NCBI RefSeq assembly: GCF_000143415.4
Contig: NW_003314400.1
Coordinates: 78,923-142,922, forward strand
DNA length: 64,000 nucleotides
Reading direction: 5' to 3'
DNA from: Selaginella moellendorffii
Lineage: Eukaryota; Streptophyta; Lycopodiopsida; Selaginellales; Selaginellaceae
Shown piece after piece: positions 10,519 to 20,127 of this stretch. The notes below the pieces were generated by a model. That model did not search any database, had not been told where the DNA came from, and saw nothing but the letters and a program-made list of their open reading frames with translations. The stretch's first letter is position 1; every line of letters starts with the position of its first letter. Position numbers and translations under genes: made by a program.

Positions 10519-11232
10519 ATGGGACGTAGCAAAGAATTAGTTGTAGAACTCCCAAGGGTAATGAAAGTGGAGAGGATTTTATTCTCTTCCAACACCAACA
10601 ATCTTGAGTGTGAAGTATTTGGGAAAGAGGAGCAAGATGGAGAGTGGAAGTTTTTGGGTAAAACAGGTCGAGAAGCAAGATTCAAGCTCACCAAGCTGAG
10701 ATTCATCCTTGTCAAACCTCTCTCTGGATTTGAGGTATCTACAATTGTGAGTTTCTATGGCAAGGACAATGCCCAAAAGCCCGTGGAGGAGTTGGAGTTG
10801 AAATACGTCAATCCTCAACATGTGGACTATCAAAAACCTTTTAAAGTCGGCCAGCTTTCCAAGGACACTCTTGTCACGAAAGCAATTGTTCGATCCAATC
10901 TTCGGTACTACAAGTTCCGGTTGTGGGGCAACATAGAGTATCCCTGCCAGTGGTGGTTTCCAATGGGACACTATGACCAGGACAAGCCCAACCCTAAATC
11001 GCGAGAGTTGACGATCAAATACTTTGATGTGAAGAACGAAGGGAAGTTAACGCTAGCGCCTCAATGCAAGTTGAAAGTTTTTGAGAGGACTTCCACTCGT
11101 CACTCAGAGTGTGAGGAATTTGATCTACACAATCTTCCACAAAAGAAGCAGCCACAAAAGAAGCTGCCAAGCAGATGGGATTTTGTTAAAAAGCTACTAT
11201 ACTTTGCTTTAAAGGTTTTTAGAAGGAATTAA
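10519..11232 (+). CDS. Orphan 237-aa protein
   Basis: This is a single uninterrupted frame from ATG to TAA, with the polyadenylation-like AATAAAATAAAT about 30 bp after the stop. I recognise no family. There is no obvious signal peptide or membrane segment. The protein is rich in charged and aromatic residues and reads as mostly beta strand. Two loosely similar halves may exist: one around residues 16-80 (MKVERILFSS ... VSFYGK) and one around 120-190 (VTKAIVRSNLRYYKFRLWG ... CKLKVFE). The C-terminus is strongly basic, with a QKK-repeat (KKQPQKKLPS) followed by a hydrophobic-basic tail. An N-terminal MGRSKE start was chosen because it is the first ATG. It could be a lineage-specific gene; the intact frame in debris-rich surroundings argues for coding. 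Confidence 0.6.
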   Translation: MGRSKELVVELPRVMKVERILFSSNTNNLECEVFGKEEQDGEWKFLGKTGREARFKLTKLRFILVKPLSGFEVSTIVSFYGKDNAQKPVEELELKYVNPQHVDYQKPFKVGQLSKDTLVTKAIVRSNLRYYKFRLWGNIEYPCQWWFPMGHYDQDKPNPKSRELTIKYFDVKNEGKLTLAPQCKLKVFERTSTRHSECEEFDLHNLPQKKQPQKKLPSRWDFVKKLLYFALKVFRRN

Positions 11233-11415
11233 AAACCTTTATAAACTTAAACCTATCTTAAATAAAATAAATCTTTAGTAGTTCAACTTTGTCTCTTCTC
11301 TTTGTCTGATTTAGAGTAGGAAGTTTTCGTGCGACAGATAAGATAAGGATACGTGTCTGCTACATAGAATTCTCACCACTAAATTTTACCACAATACGGC
11401 CACCTGTTGGACTGT

Positions 11416-13045
11416 ATGGTTTCTATTGCCAATCATACAATTATTAGCGAAAGACAAGACGTAGAGGAAAGAACAATGTCCAATTCAGCCCATAAGTGCT
11501 GGTATTTCAAACGATCCATCAAAACTTCCTCTTTGAAAAGTTTCTTCTTTGTTTCTTGGTCTAATCATCATCCATGGGCTCTCACGAGAAACTTCACGTT
11601 TGTTCTTATCCCACTTCCAGCACAGGGACATGTCATTCCAATCATCTATCTCGCCCGCAAGCTGGCGCTCCTCGGAGTCACTGTGACCATCATCAACGTT
11701 GATAGCATCCACGAAACCTTGCAGCAGTCCTGGAAGAGCGAGGACAATCCTGTGAGTAATGGCCACGACATTCGCCTCGAGTCCATCTCTATGGACATGC
11801 GAGTTCCCAATGGCTTCGACGCGCAGGCCGCCTTCTCCCAGGCCATCTTCCGAATGGAGGATCCACTCGCGGAGCTCTTGTCCCGGATCGATCGAGACAG
11901 CCCCAGAGTCGCGTGTGTCGTCTCGGACTTTTACCATCTCAGTTCTCCACACGCTGCAAAGAAGGCTGGATTGGCTGGAGCGAGCTTTTGGCCGGGAAAC
12001 GCTGCTTGGGTTGCCATCGAATTCCACGTTCCAAAGCTCCTGGAGATGGGAGACGTTCCTGTCAAAGGTGAAGCTTTGATTGATCTAGAAGTGTGTTCTA
12101 AGAAAACTTGGGATTTCTATGGTGCCAGCGGGAGATGAAAAGCTGATTTCTTACATCCCTGGAATGGAGCTAAGATCGCAAGACATTCCACTCTTCATGC
12201 ACGACGGAGAATTCCAGAAAGTCGGGGAAGAACAATCACTGTATCGCTCCAAGAGGATCACACTGGATTCTTGGTTTCTGATAAACTCTGTCCACGACAT
12301 CGAGCCGCGAATTTTCGAAGCGATGAGGGAAGGATTCGGGGAGAATTTCGTGCCGGTTGGACCATTGTTTCCTCTCAAGGGAGAGGCGATCGATTCGACT
12401 GGATTGCAAGAGGTAAACCTGAGAACTCCGGATGAATCTTGTCTTCCATGGCTAGACGAGCGTGATCGTGGCTCGGTCCTCTATGTTTCGTTTGGAAGCC
12501 TCTCCTTCATGACTGCCAAGCAATTCGAGGAGATCGCGCTGGGATTGGAGGCAAGCAATGTTCCTTTCCTCTGGGTGATACGATCAAACTCGATTCTTGG
12601 CATGGACGAGGAGTTCTACAAAGGTTTCATGAGCAGGACTGGCGGGAGAGGATTGTTCGTGAGCTGGGCGCCGCAGCTAGAGATCTTGCAGCACGAATCA
12701 ACAGGGGCTTTTCTCACTCACTGCGGATGGAACTCCATGCTCGAGAGCTTGGCGTGTGGAGTGCCAATGCTGGGGTGGCCATCTATGTTTGAGCAAAACA
12801 CGAATGCCAAGCTGGTGCTGGAAGGCGAGGGCACGGGAATAGCATTCTCGAGATCTGGAGGGAAGGATGGATTTGCGCCGAGAGAAGAGGTGGAAGAGAA
12901 AGTGAGGGCGATCATGGAGGGAGAGCAAGGCAGGAGATTGAAAGCCAGGGCGATGGAGATTCGAGCATTGGCTGTCAAGGCTGCTTCTCCCGGAGGTCCT
13001 TCTCATGCGAACCTCAAGAAATTCGTGGAGAGCCTTGCCTTGTAA
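11416..13045 (+). CDS. Family 1 UDP-glycosyltransferase
   Basis: It transfers a sugar from a UDP-sugar to a small lipophilic acceptor in the cytosol; the acceptor cannot be read from sequence. Two exons: 11416-12067 and 12129-13045, with a 61-bp GT-AG intron (gtgaag...tgccag) that joins VK to AGDEKLISYIPGM in frame. The N-terminal domain has PLPAQGHVIPI with the catalytic-type His. The C-terminal PSPG box begins WAPQLEILQHES, continues HCGWNSMLES and ends FEQN, with Glu-Gln at the end of the box, which points to UDP-glucose in most plant UGTs. The usual UGT start (ATGGGCTCTCACGAGAAA at 11574, in a good CCATGG context) is one base out of frame with the body. The in-frame product instead needs ATG 11416 or 11476, giving an atypical extension (522 aa from 11416). 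The PPR gene starts 79 bp after the stop. Confidence 0.88.
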
Positions 13046-13124
13046 AGAAGATCTTCACTCATTCATTCAAAGAAGTTTAAGATGCGGCTAAGATTCTGTC
13101 ATTAGTTCTAGAAATGCCCCACCA

Positions 13125-15386
13125 ATGTTTGGGGTGGCAAGGAAGGAGCAGGATGATCTGGCGGCACTGCTCAATGCTTGCGCTCAGTCGCGAGACTTGA
13201 TCAAGGGCCGGCAAATCCACGCGCAAATTCTCCACAGCAACCATGCCACCAACACATACCTCCTCAACATGACCACCAAAATGTATGCCGTGTGTGGCAG
13301 CATCGAAGAGGCGCGCAAGATCTTCGACTCCATCCAATCCCCCAATCTCTTCTCCTGGACGATCATGCTCGCTGCTTATGCCCAGAATGGGGATCTCGCT
13401 CGGGCAATTGATTTCTTCGCGGGGATGCCGCTCAAAAACGCTGTTGCGGCAACGATCATGATCGTCGCCTATGGCCAAGAGGGCGACGTGGATTCCGCTA
13501 AGCTGGTTTTTGATCGTGCCTTGCCCAAGAATCTCGTTTGCTGGAACGCGATGCTCACAGCATATGCCCAGAACGGGCATTTTCAGGAATCGAAGCTTCT
13601 CTTTGATACCATGCCCGAGAGAGATGTGATCTCTTGGACCGCAATGTTACAAGCGTATGCCCAAAACGATAGTTTGATAGATGCCGAGAATGTTTTCGCA
13701 AGAATGCCCAGATGGAATGTAGTTACGTGGACTGCTATGATTCACGCAAATGCTCAATCCGGGCATCTGGAAAAAGCGAGAGAGATCTTCGACACGATGC
13801 TAGAGAAGAATCTAGTGTCGTGGAACACTCTCATTGCGGGATTTGCTCACAATGGATCGATCGAGGAGGCGGAGAAGCTCTTTCTCGAGATGCCTGAGCG
13901 AGATCTCGTGTCTGTGAATGCTCTGATCTCCGCTCACAGCGAGCTTGGGAACGTCGATCGAGCGCAAGCTATCTTCGATTCCACTCCTCTGGTGAGCACC
14001 GCGCTCTGGAACACGATCCTGGTGGCCTACGGCGACAACGATCGCATCGATGAGGCGAAGACCATCTTCGATCACAAGATGAAGCAGCGCGATCTCGTGT
14101 CGTGGAACTCGATGATCTCGGCATTCTCACTGAGCGGCGATCACGATGAAGCCCAGCGGCTGTTCGATGCGATGCCCGAGCGAGACGTGGTGTCTTGCAA
14201 CTCGATCCTCGCGATCTACACGCAGCAGGGGGATCTGGATCGAGCGCAGCACCTGTTCGATTCAATGCCGCGCCACGACGCGATCTCCTGGAACGCCATG
14301 ATCGCGGGGCTCTCGCAGCACGGTGGGAATCTCTCCCTTGCGGAGAAACTCTTCGGTGAGATCCCCCAGCGCGACGTTGTCACCTGGAACGCGATGATCA
14401 CGGGCTACGCCCAGCACGGCCGGCTAGAACACGCCAAGCGAATATTCGACGCCATGCCACGCTGGAGCCTCGTCAGCTTCAACGCCATGGTGGCAGCATA
14501 TGCCCAGAATGGGCATCTGGAAGATGCTAAGAGCATCTACGACCAGATGCCCCGCCACAGCGCCGCCTCCGCCAACGCCCTCATCGCCGCTTACGCCCAG
14601 CAGGGCTATCTCTCCAGTGCCGAGTCGCTCTACGCGACGCTTGGTGGTAATGGCGGTAGAAGCGGCGGAGATAGCGGAGCTACAGCGGAAGCGGAGGAGT
14701 CCACCACTGTATCCCAGACCGTAATGGTGTCGGGCTATGGTAGCAACCACTGCCTGGCGGAGGCCAAGCTGGCGTTCGATCGTATCCGTCGAAAGAGCCA
14801 CGTGTCCTGGAACGCGGTGGTGGTGGCATATGCCCAGAACGGGCATATCCGCGAGGCGAGAGATCTCTTCGAGAGGATGCCCCAGCGCAGCGTTCTCTCC
14901 TGGAATGCCCTAGTCACCGCCTACGCCCACTCGGGCCACCGCCGCGAGGCCGTGATCGCATTCCAGGAGATGGAGCTGGAGGGATTCAAGCCAGACGAGG
15001 CCGGATTGATGAGCGTCATCACCGCGTGTGGCCACATTGGATTGCTCAGCCATGGATGCCGCTACCTCTCGCGGATGGAGAGCGATTGCGGTGTGGCGCC
15101 TCTGCGCGAGCACTACTGCCGGATGATCGATGTGCTGGGGAAGATTGGGCTGCTGGCGGAGGCGGAGGAGCTGATCGAGAGCATGCCTTACGAGCCCAAT
15201 CTTGTGGAGCTCGTGAGCTTGCTGGGCGCTTGCGATGTGCACAGGGATCGGGAGCGTGGCGCGAGGGTGGCGGAGCGCGTGGCGGGGATCGATCCTAGCA
15301 GCGCCGCGCCGTATTTGATCCTCGCGAATCTTTCCAGCGAGAGGAAGAAGAAGAGACTGGCAAGAACCCTAAAACAAATTGGGTAA
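13125..15386 (+). CDS. PLS-class pentatricopeptide repeat protein
   Basis: This is an intronless 753-codon frame. It has about twenty tandem PPR motifs of 31-36 residues, each with the plant PLS signature (for example LFDTMPERDVISWTAMLQAY, IFDAMPRWSLVSFNAMVAAY). They end in an E-like region (GIDPSSAAPYLILANL). Such proteins bind organellar RNA base by base and often guide C-to-U editing, but no DYW deaminase is encoded here. The E region stops early with a basic tail (ERKKKRLARTLKQIG). The N-terminus begins straight in a repeat (DLAALLNACAQS) with no clear transit peptide, so the true start may be upstream, or the protein may be targeted in another way. A Ser/Gly/Ala-rich insert interrupts the array near residues 508-530. 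The gap to the B3 gene is only 26 bp. Confidence 0.9.
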   Translation: MFGVARKEQDDLAALLNACAQSRDLIKGRQIHAQILHSNHATNTYLLNMTTKMYAVCGSIEEARKIFDSIQSPNLFSWTIMLAAYAQNGDLARAIDFFAGMPLKNAVAATIMIVAYGQEGDVDSAKLVFDRALPKNLVCWNAMLTAYAQNGHFQESKLLFDTMPERDVISWTAMLQAYAQNDSLIDAENVFARMPRWNVVTWTAMIHANAQSGHLEKAREIFDTMLEKNLVSWNTLIAGFAHNGSIEEAEKLFLEMPERDLVSVNALISAHSELGNVDRAQAIFDSTPLVSTALWNTILVAYGDNDRIDEAKTIFDHKMKQRDLVSWNSMISAFSLSGDHDEAQRLFDAMPERDVVSCNSILAIYTQQGDLDRAQHLFDSMPRHDAISWNAMIAGLSQHGGNLSLAEKLFGEIPQRDVVTWNAMITGYAQHGRLEHAKRIFDAMPRWSLVSFNAMVAAYAQNGHLEDAKSIYDQMPRHSAASANALIAAYAQQGYLSSAESLYATLGGNGGRSGGDSGATAEAEESTTVSQTVMVSGYGSNHCLAEAKLAFDRIRRKSHVSWNAVVVAYAQNGHIREARDLFERMPQRSVLSWNALVTAYAHSGHRREAVIAFQEMELEGFKPDEAGLMSVITACGHIGLLSHGCRYLSRMESDCGVAPLREHYCRMIDVLGKIGLLAEAEELIESMPYEPNLVELVSLLGACDVHRDRERGARVAERVAGIDPSSAAPYLILANLSSERKKKRLARTLKQIG

Positions 15387-15412
15387 CGCAGCCTTTCTTT
15401 CTGGAAGAAAGA

Positions 15413-16423
15413 ATGGCTACTTTCTGCAAGGCCATCAAGGCGAAGGAGAATCTACACACTTGCGTAAGCGATCTACATCTCTCGCTACAGTTCTGGATCG
15501 ATTGATCTTGATTGATCAAACAGGTGGTTCCGGAAGGGTTTCTCGATGGAGATGGCGTGGTGCCCGCGAATTTGACGCTCGCGACTTCCAGCGGATCGTC
15601 GTGGAGCGTGGCGATCCGGGAGGACTCGGGCGATTTCCTGCTGGACAAGGGATGGAGATCTTTTTGCCTGGACAACGAGCTATCCTTGGACGATGTTGTG
15701 GTGATGAAGCGCATCCAGCCGTCCAATGTTCTGGTGACCATCTACGGCGGAGATGGATGCGAGAGAAAGAAATCCCAGTCCTGTGACATTGCCAAGGCAA
15801 ACAATCCTTTCGGAAGCGAAGTTAACAGTGGCAATAATTGTAAGCAGGAAACCAGGGATAGAATCACTGCTGATGACTATCACGAGATAATTGATAATGG
15901 CAACATCCTCAAGAGAAGCATGGATCATCCGGAAGTTCCTCTCAAGAAGCGAGCAAAGACGACAGTGGGCAGCGAGAAATCCACAGCCAAGAAGCTCATC
16001 AAGGTGACCCTCAGCTGCTCCAGCCGCACCGTTTCCTCCGAATCGGCAATCGCAGCAGCCTCTAAATTCGAGTGCTCCAATCCGAGCGTTCTCTTGGCGA
16101 CCACAAAGAGTACACTCGATCCAACTTACTACCTGGTTAGCGTTGTTCTTCCGCCACGCCATCTCTTGCTCTTAAGAAACTTTGTTGTGATCTTGCAGAT
16201 TGTGCACAAGCAATTCTCGGAGGCTTTCATGCCCAAGGTCGATACCGCTGTGATGCTCGTGAATTCCAGGGACGAGAGGTTCCCGGCGCGGTGGCTGGCT
16301 GCCAGGCATGTCGTGAGCGGTGGATGGAGAGGCTTTGCAAGGGCTGAGAAGATTAAAGTCGGGGATGCGCTTGTTCTTGAGGTGGTGGACGAATCCACTT
16401 TTAAGATCCACGTTTTCGAGTAG
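15413..16423 (+). CDS. Two-B3-domain transcription factor (REM-like)
   Basis: Predicted nuclear DNA-binding protein of 295 aa in three exons: 15413-15463, 15524-16135 and 16199-16423. The introns are 60 bp (gtaagc...caacag) and 63 bp (gttagc...ttgcag). The second intron is in frame with no stop, so unspliced RNA would still read through. The first B3 domain (about residues 3-85) starts FCKAIKAKENLHTCVVPEGF and includes GWRSFCLDNELSLDDVVVM. The second (about 215-294) has IVHKQFSEAFMPK, GGWRGFARAEKIKVGDALVL and ends FKIHVFE. A Lys-rich linker (PLKKRAKT) could be a nuclear signal. The short first exon was chosen because it restores the start of the B3 fold. An AACCCTAAA telobox-like site at about 15366 lies inside the end of the PPR coding region and may belong to this gene's promoter or leader. 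Confidence 0.85.
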
Positions 16424-17211
16424 ATCCACGAAAAAAATTATTTGATTCTCATTATTATAATACAAAGGAACAAATATACTATTATATTTGTAAAAAAGTT
16501 GCGATTTTCTTCTTTTTTTTTGTTTTGTTTAAAGGCGACAACCAATGTGATGTTTCACATGCCAAGTGAAGTCCGTGTCTCATGTAATGCGGGACACACA
16601 AAACTTTCAACTTGGACAAGCGAACAAGGGGAAGGCTGTTGCCTTGACACAACACTTTTGGAGTGAGATCATGGAATGGAACTGTTATTATTATATGATC
16701 CCGGGTGTCACTCTATCAAAGATTATATAGTTCTTCGTGATAGCGATCTTTTCCATAGTGCCAAAGGTCCTGGTGTTTTGGAAGTGGACGATCCACACAT
16801 TGGTTTCCAGCATCGCCAAAAGAAACCGGCTCCATTAAAACTCTCAACGTCACAAAGCGCAATCTCTTGCACCATATAGTCTCGTATATTGATTTTTTTC
16901 GAAAGATTGGGCCTCTCCCATCATATATAAAGAGAAGAAAAAGAGATTTATCTGGTTGTGTCGTCCTGTGTATGATCGAGTTGTGTTATTTAGCTAGAAA
17001 GTATGAGATGAGCCTCGTAAGAAGAAAAAAGAAAAACTTTCTGGTGTATTTGTTGCTGTAAAGTTCTCTCATCGGTCAAGTTGTGTTGGTGCTTTCGATT
17101 GATTGATTGATTGAAAGGACTCAAACCCCGTTGTTGCTGTGATCTTTCTTGTTTTGCTGTGTTGTGGTGTTGGTAAATTTTCTTCTTTTCGCTGTTTTGT
17201 TGCTGTTCTTC
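16424..17211. other. Convergent intergenic region
   Basis: This lies between the 3' ends of the B3 gene (plus) and the CCCH/RING gene (minus). It has AT-rich 3'-UTR-like sequence, a TATATAAAG at about 16925 with no obvious gene after it, and short open stretches with no family match. Confidence 0.4.
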
Positions 17212-20127
17212 CTACCATATGTGTTGCGGGATTCTGTGACTTAGTGCTGTGGGGGAGAGCCAGGACTGTAAATCCCTGTTTTGTAAGATTTTGTATACTT
17301 GGCTGCCTATGTGTTGTCGGCAGATTGGACATTCATCCTTTGATCCTTTGATAACCTGGAAAAAATGAAGAGAACGATGAGCAAAGCTTAAAGTCGAGAG
17401 AGAAAAGAGAGATTTTTACCTTCAGGATACACTGCACGCAAAAGGTATGGCTGCATTCCAGTTTGGATGGCTCTACGCAGTGCTCTGGACGAAGAACAGG
17501 AAGAAACGAAGTAAGCTTGGATTGTTACAACAATTTGTGAGAGTGGGACTTACTGAGACAAATGCAGCAAATGATGTCGTTGGACGGCGGTGCGAGGTTG
17601 AAAACTTCGTTGAGATCCAGCCCCATCATCTTCTCTTCGATTGACAGAGATGGAGGTTGATCGTGGTGTTCTTCCGGTATGTGCGAGTTGGAAGAGTTCT
17701 CGCTGTGATGCGGGCTGGCGAATGGACTCTCGGGTAGGTTGTGTCCATTCCCATCGGCGCTGCTAGAAGTTTCCAAAGTGAGTAATCAAGTTCTATCATA
17801 TGACTGTGACTTACGTCACAAGATCTTCGTCGTATTTGTGCGTAGCATCATCGGGAAGTGGATGAAGAGCTTCACTCTCATCGCCACCTTCACCCTCCAG
17901 CACGTCCATGACGAATCCGAAGGGATTGCTCGACTGGAACTGCTGCATATCTGCTCGATCATTTCGAAAACTTAGCGCCAGAGAAGATCCAAACAAAACA
18001 AATTCCAACCTTCCAGTGTTAGCACGGCTTCGTTCATCCCATTCCCATAGCTGCTGCTACTGCTACTGCCACTGTTGTTGTGCTCCATGATTCGTGGAGT
18101 TCCAGGAACCTCGGGGGAGTCCAAGCTAACGTGAACTCCATTGAGGTTGGTCGTGGAAGCGGTGCTGTTTAGCTTCCTCTCTTGCTCGTCGAGCAGTAGT
18201 AACTTTGCGGTTGTCACAGCCTCCGCAGCCTCTACCTCGGCAGCACGGGCTCGGAGCGAATGGAAATCCATGACTCGTCTTCGTTCCAACTCCAGGTATC
18301 GCTCCTCCTCGAATCGCCTCGCAAGAACATCGTAGAAGCTCGGATCTGGAGCACACAGCCTTTGGTAAACTCGATCGATCTCAAAGAACATGTATTACCT
18401 TGCATGAAGTCTTTGCCACCCAAGCCGCGAAGCTGCAAGCGTAGCGGATCGATCTTCTCGGCTTGCTTTCTGGTAGAAATTTTGCTACGTCAGAACGAGG
18501 AACGTAGGAAAAGAGAGAGAGAGCTCTCTTACCTTTCACCGAGCTTAGCTTTCTCGCGATATGGCTTGACGAGAACACGAGCACCGCAGATATAGTGAGG
18601 ATTCCCTTCGGACAGTATCGCCTTGACAGTCTCGGGATAGATGAAGGTGACGAATCCAAACATTCGCTTCTGCTGGTATGGAATTCGAACATCCTGGACT
18701 GGACCATAAGATCTACACAAAAACTTCGTTTAGAGAGCAAGAAAAGAAAGAAAAACACTAGAATTGATCTACCTGAAGTGTGCTGAAACATCGTCCTCCG
18801 TGAAGGTGCTCTCGGCCGGGAAAGTGAGGTAGATTTGCCTAGAGCTGGGATTCACGTCCTTGAGATCGTCGCGATCGGCTCTATACCCCACGAATCTCTG
18901 CGCGTCTTCCGCAAGAACTACTGCATGCTGGCCGTGGGGTCTTCGCAGGAAAAGAAAAAAGAAACCAACCATTTACTTAGTTACCACCAAAAGAATCCCA
19001 GGAACAATGGAGAAATCCCAGCAACCAACGAGAAAACAATGGGAAGAGAAGAGAACCAAACCAGCAGACAAGATCAAAGATCGAAGAACAATGCAAGGGT
19101 GGATCCAGATCGAGCAGAAAAAAATGGATTTTTGACGTGTTTACCTGTCGATGAGAGCTACGCTCCCTTTGAGCCGCGCGAGGAGCTTGGTGAGGCTACA
19201 TCCAGCTTTGCCATGGCGCTGGCTCTCGGTGAGATAGCCCTGTGCTTGCAGCGCCCTCCCAAACTTCTCGAAGTAGAGCTGGGGCAGCGACGCGATCGAC
19301 ACTGGCGTCCTCCGCCCTCGCAGCAGCTCCTGGAGCTCCATCTCCAGCCGCTCGAGAGATCCCGACGATGGACTGCTGGGCGAGGAGGAATTCGGCGAGC
19401 ATCCCAGCAAATCGTCAAAAGATGGAGCTGGCGAAGAACACTGGCTACAGCCGCCGGGAGAGGGGATGGATCCGTTGCTGCCATTGCCGGTGACGGTCGC
19501 GCTAGATCCGGTGCCATGAAGAAACCGGCAGCTAGTCCCGCGCTTGCAGTGGCCTTTGGAGTAGTAGAGGCAGGGCTTGCAAGTGAGCGCCATCGCCAGA
19601 TCGTGCGAGGAGGGATAGTGCGAGGCTGGAAACTGGAGCTGCTGCAAATGCCTCCTCTGGGCATCTGCTGCTGGCGAGGAAGAGGTGGAGAATCGCGACG
19701 TGTTCTTGAGGAGGGGATCTTGGTGGAGCTGGAACTGGTGGTTGTGATTCAGGAGCCATTGGTCGGTGGCGAATTCGTCGGGGCTGGGGGTGGGCTGGAA
19801 GAGATTGCTGGGAGACGAGGATACTGTGCCTCCCTCTGGGATGAAGAGGAGACTTGGGCGATTGATTCTCTGCTGGTGGTAGTGTTGTCGGTGGTGATGG
19901 TGTTGATCTGAGAGGCCAGGATGGGGATTCGCGGCGAATAGCCCAAGCTCTCTTCTTGCTTTCGCTATGGCGGATTGGAGGAGAGCGTCGGAGCCCAGAG
20001 CCAGCCTCGCCATTTCTTGCTCGCTCCTGTCCTGGAGTAGCATCAAGCCGATGATCTTGGAGACGTTCTCTGGATCCTGGGCCTGGACGCGCGCGAAGAC
20101 GAGCTGGGTGGCTTCGTAGGCGTCCAT
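17212..20127 (-). CDS. CCCH-LOTUS-RRM protein with C-terminal RING finger
   Basis: Nine exons were read on the minus strand: 20127-19145, 18940-18773, 18712-18533, 18469-18399, 18345-18010, 17950-17815, 17762-17554, 17484-17420 and 17355-17212. All have GT-AG borders with matching phases, giving 763 aa. It resembles the plant CCCH-type proteins of the AtC3H22/46/53 group, which act on mRNA. Domains: CCCH finger C186-x7-C-x5-C-x3-H204; LOTUS/OST-HTH about 275-345 ([20 protein letters not shown]); RRM about 361-437 ([25 protein letters not shown]); a Glu/Arg-rich helix ([14 protein letters not shown]); then [11 protein letters not shown] as in the plant family. Uniquely, exon 7 runs on without stop into [12 protein letters not shown] and a C3HC4 RING split over exons 7-9 (CCICL ... 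CSHTFCVQC ... CPIC). Exon 7 has a tandem acceptor (tagcag), so start 17759 is equally possible. Alternatively, the RING could be a separate downstream gene beginning at an internal Met. Confidence 0.85.

Noticed and set aside
15379-15786. 135-codon ORF overlapping the start of the B3 gene
   Set aside because: It is a different frame of the B3 leader and first intron; the B3 frame carries the domain.
16136-16198. Retained in-frame sequence in the B3 gene (extra 21 residues)
   Set aside because: It has perfect GT-AG borders, and removing it joins the B3 fold directly, so it was treated as an intron.
18835-19911. 358-codon plus-strand ORF
   Set aside because: It is antisense to exons 1 and 2 of the CCCH gene and shows no plausible protein features.
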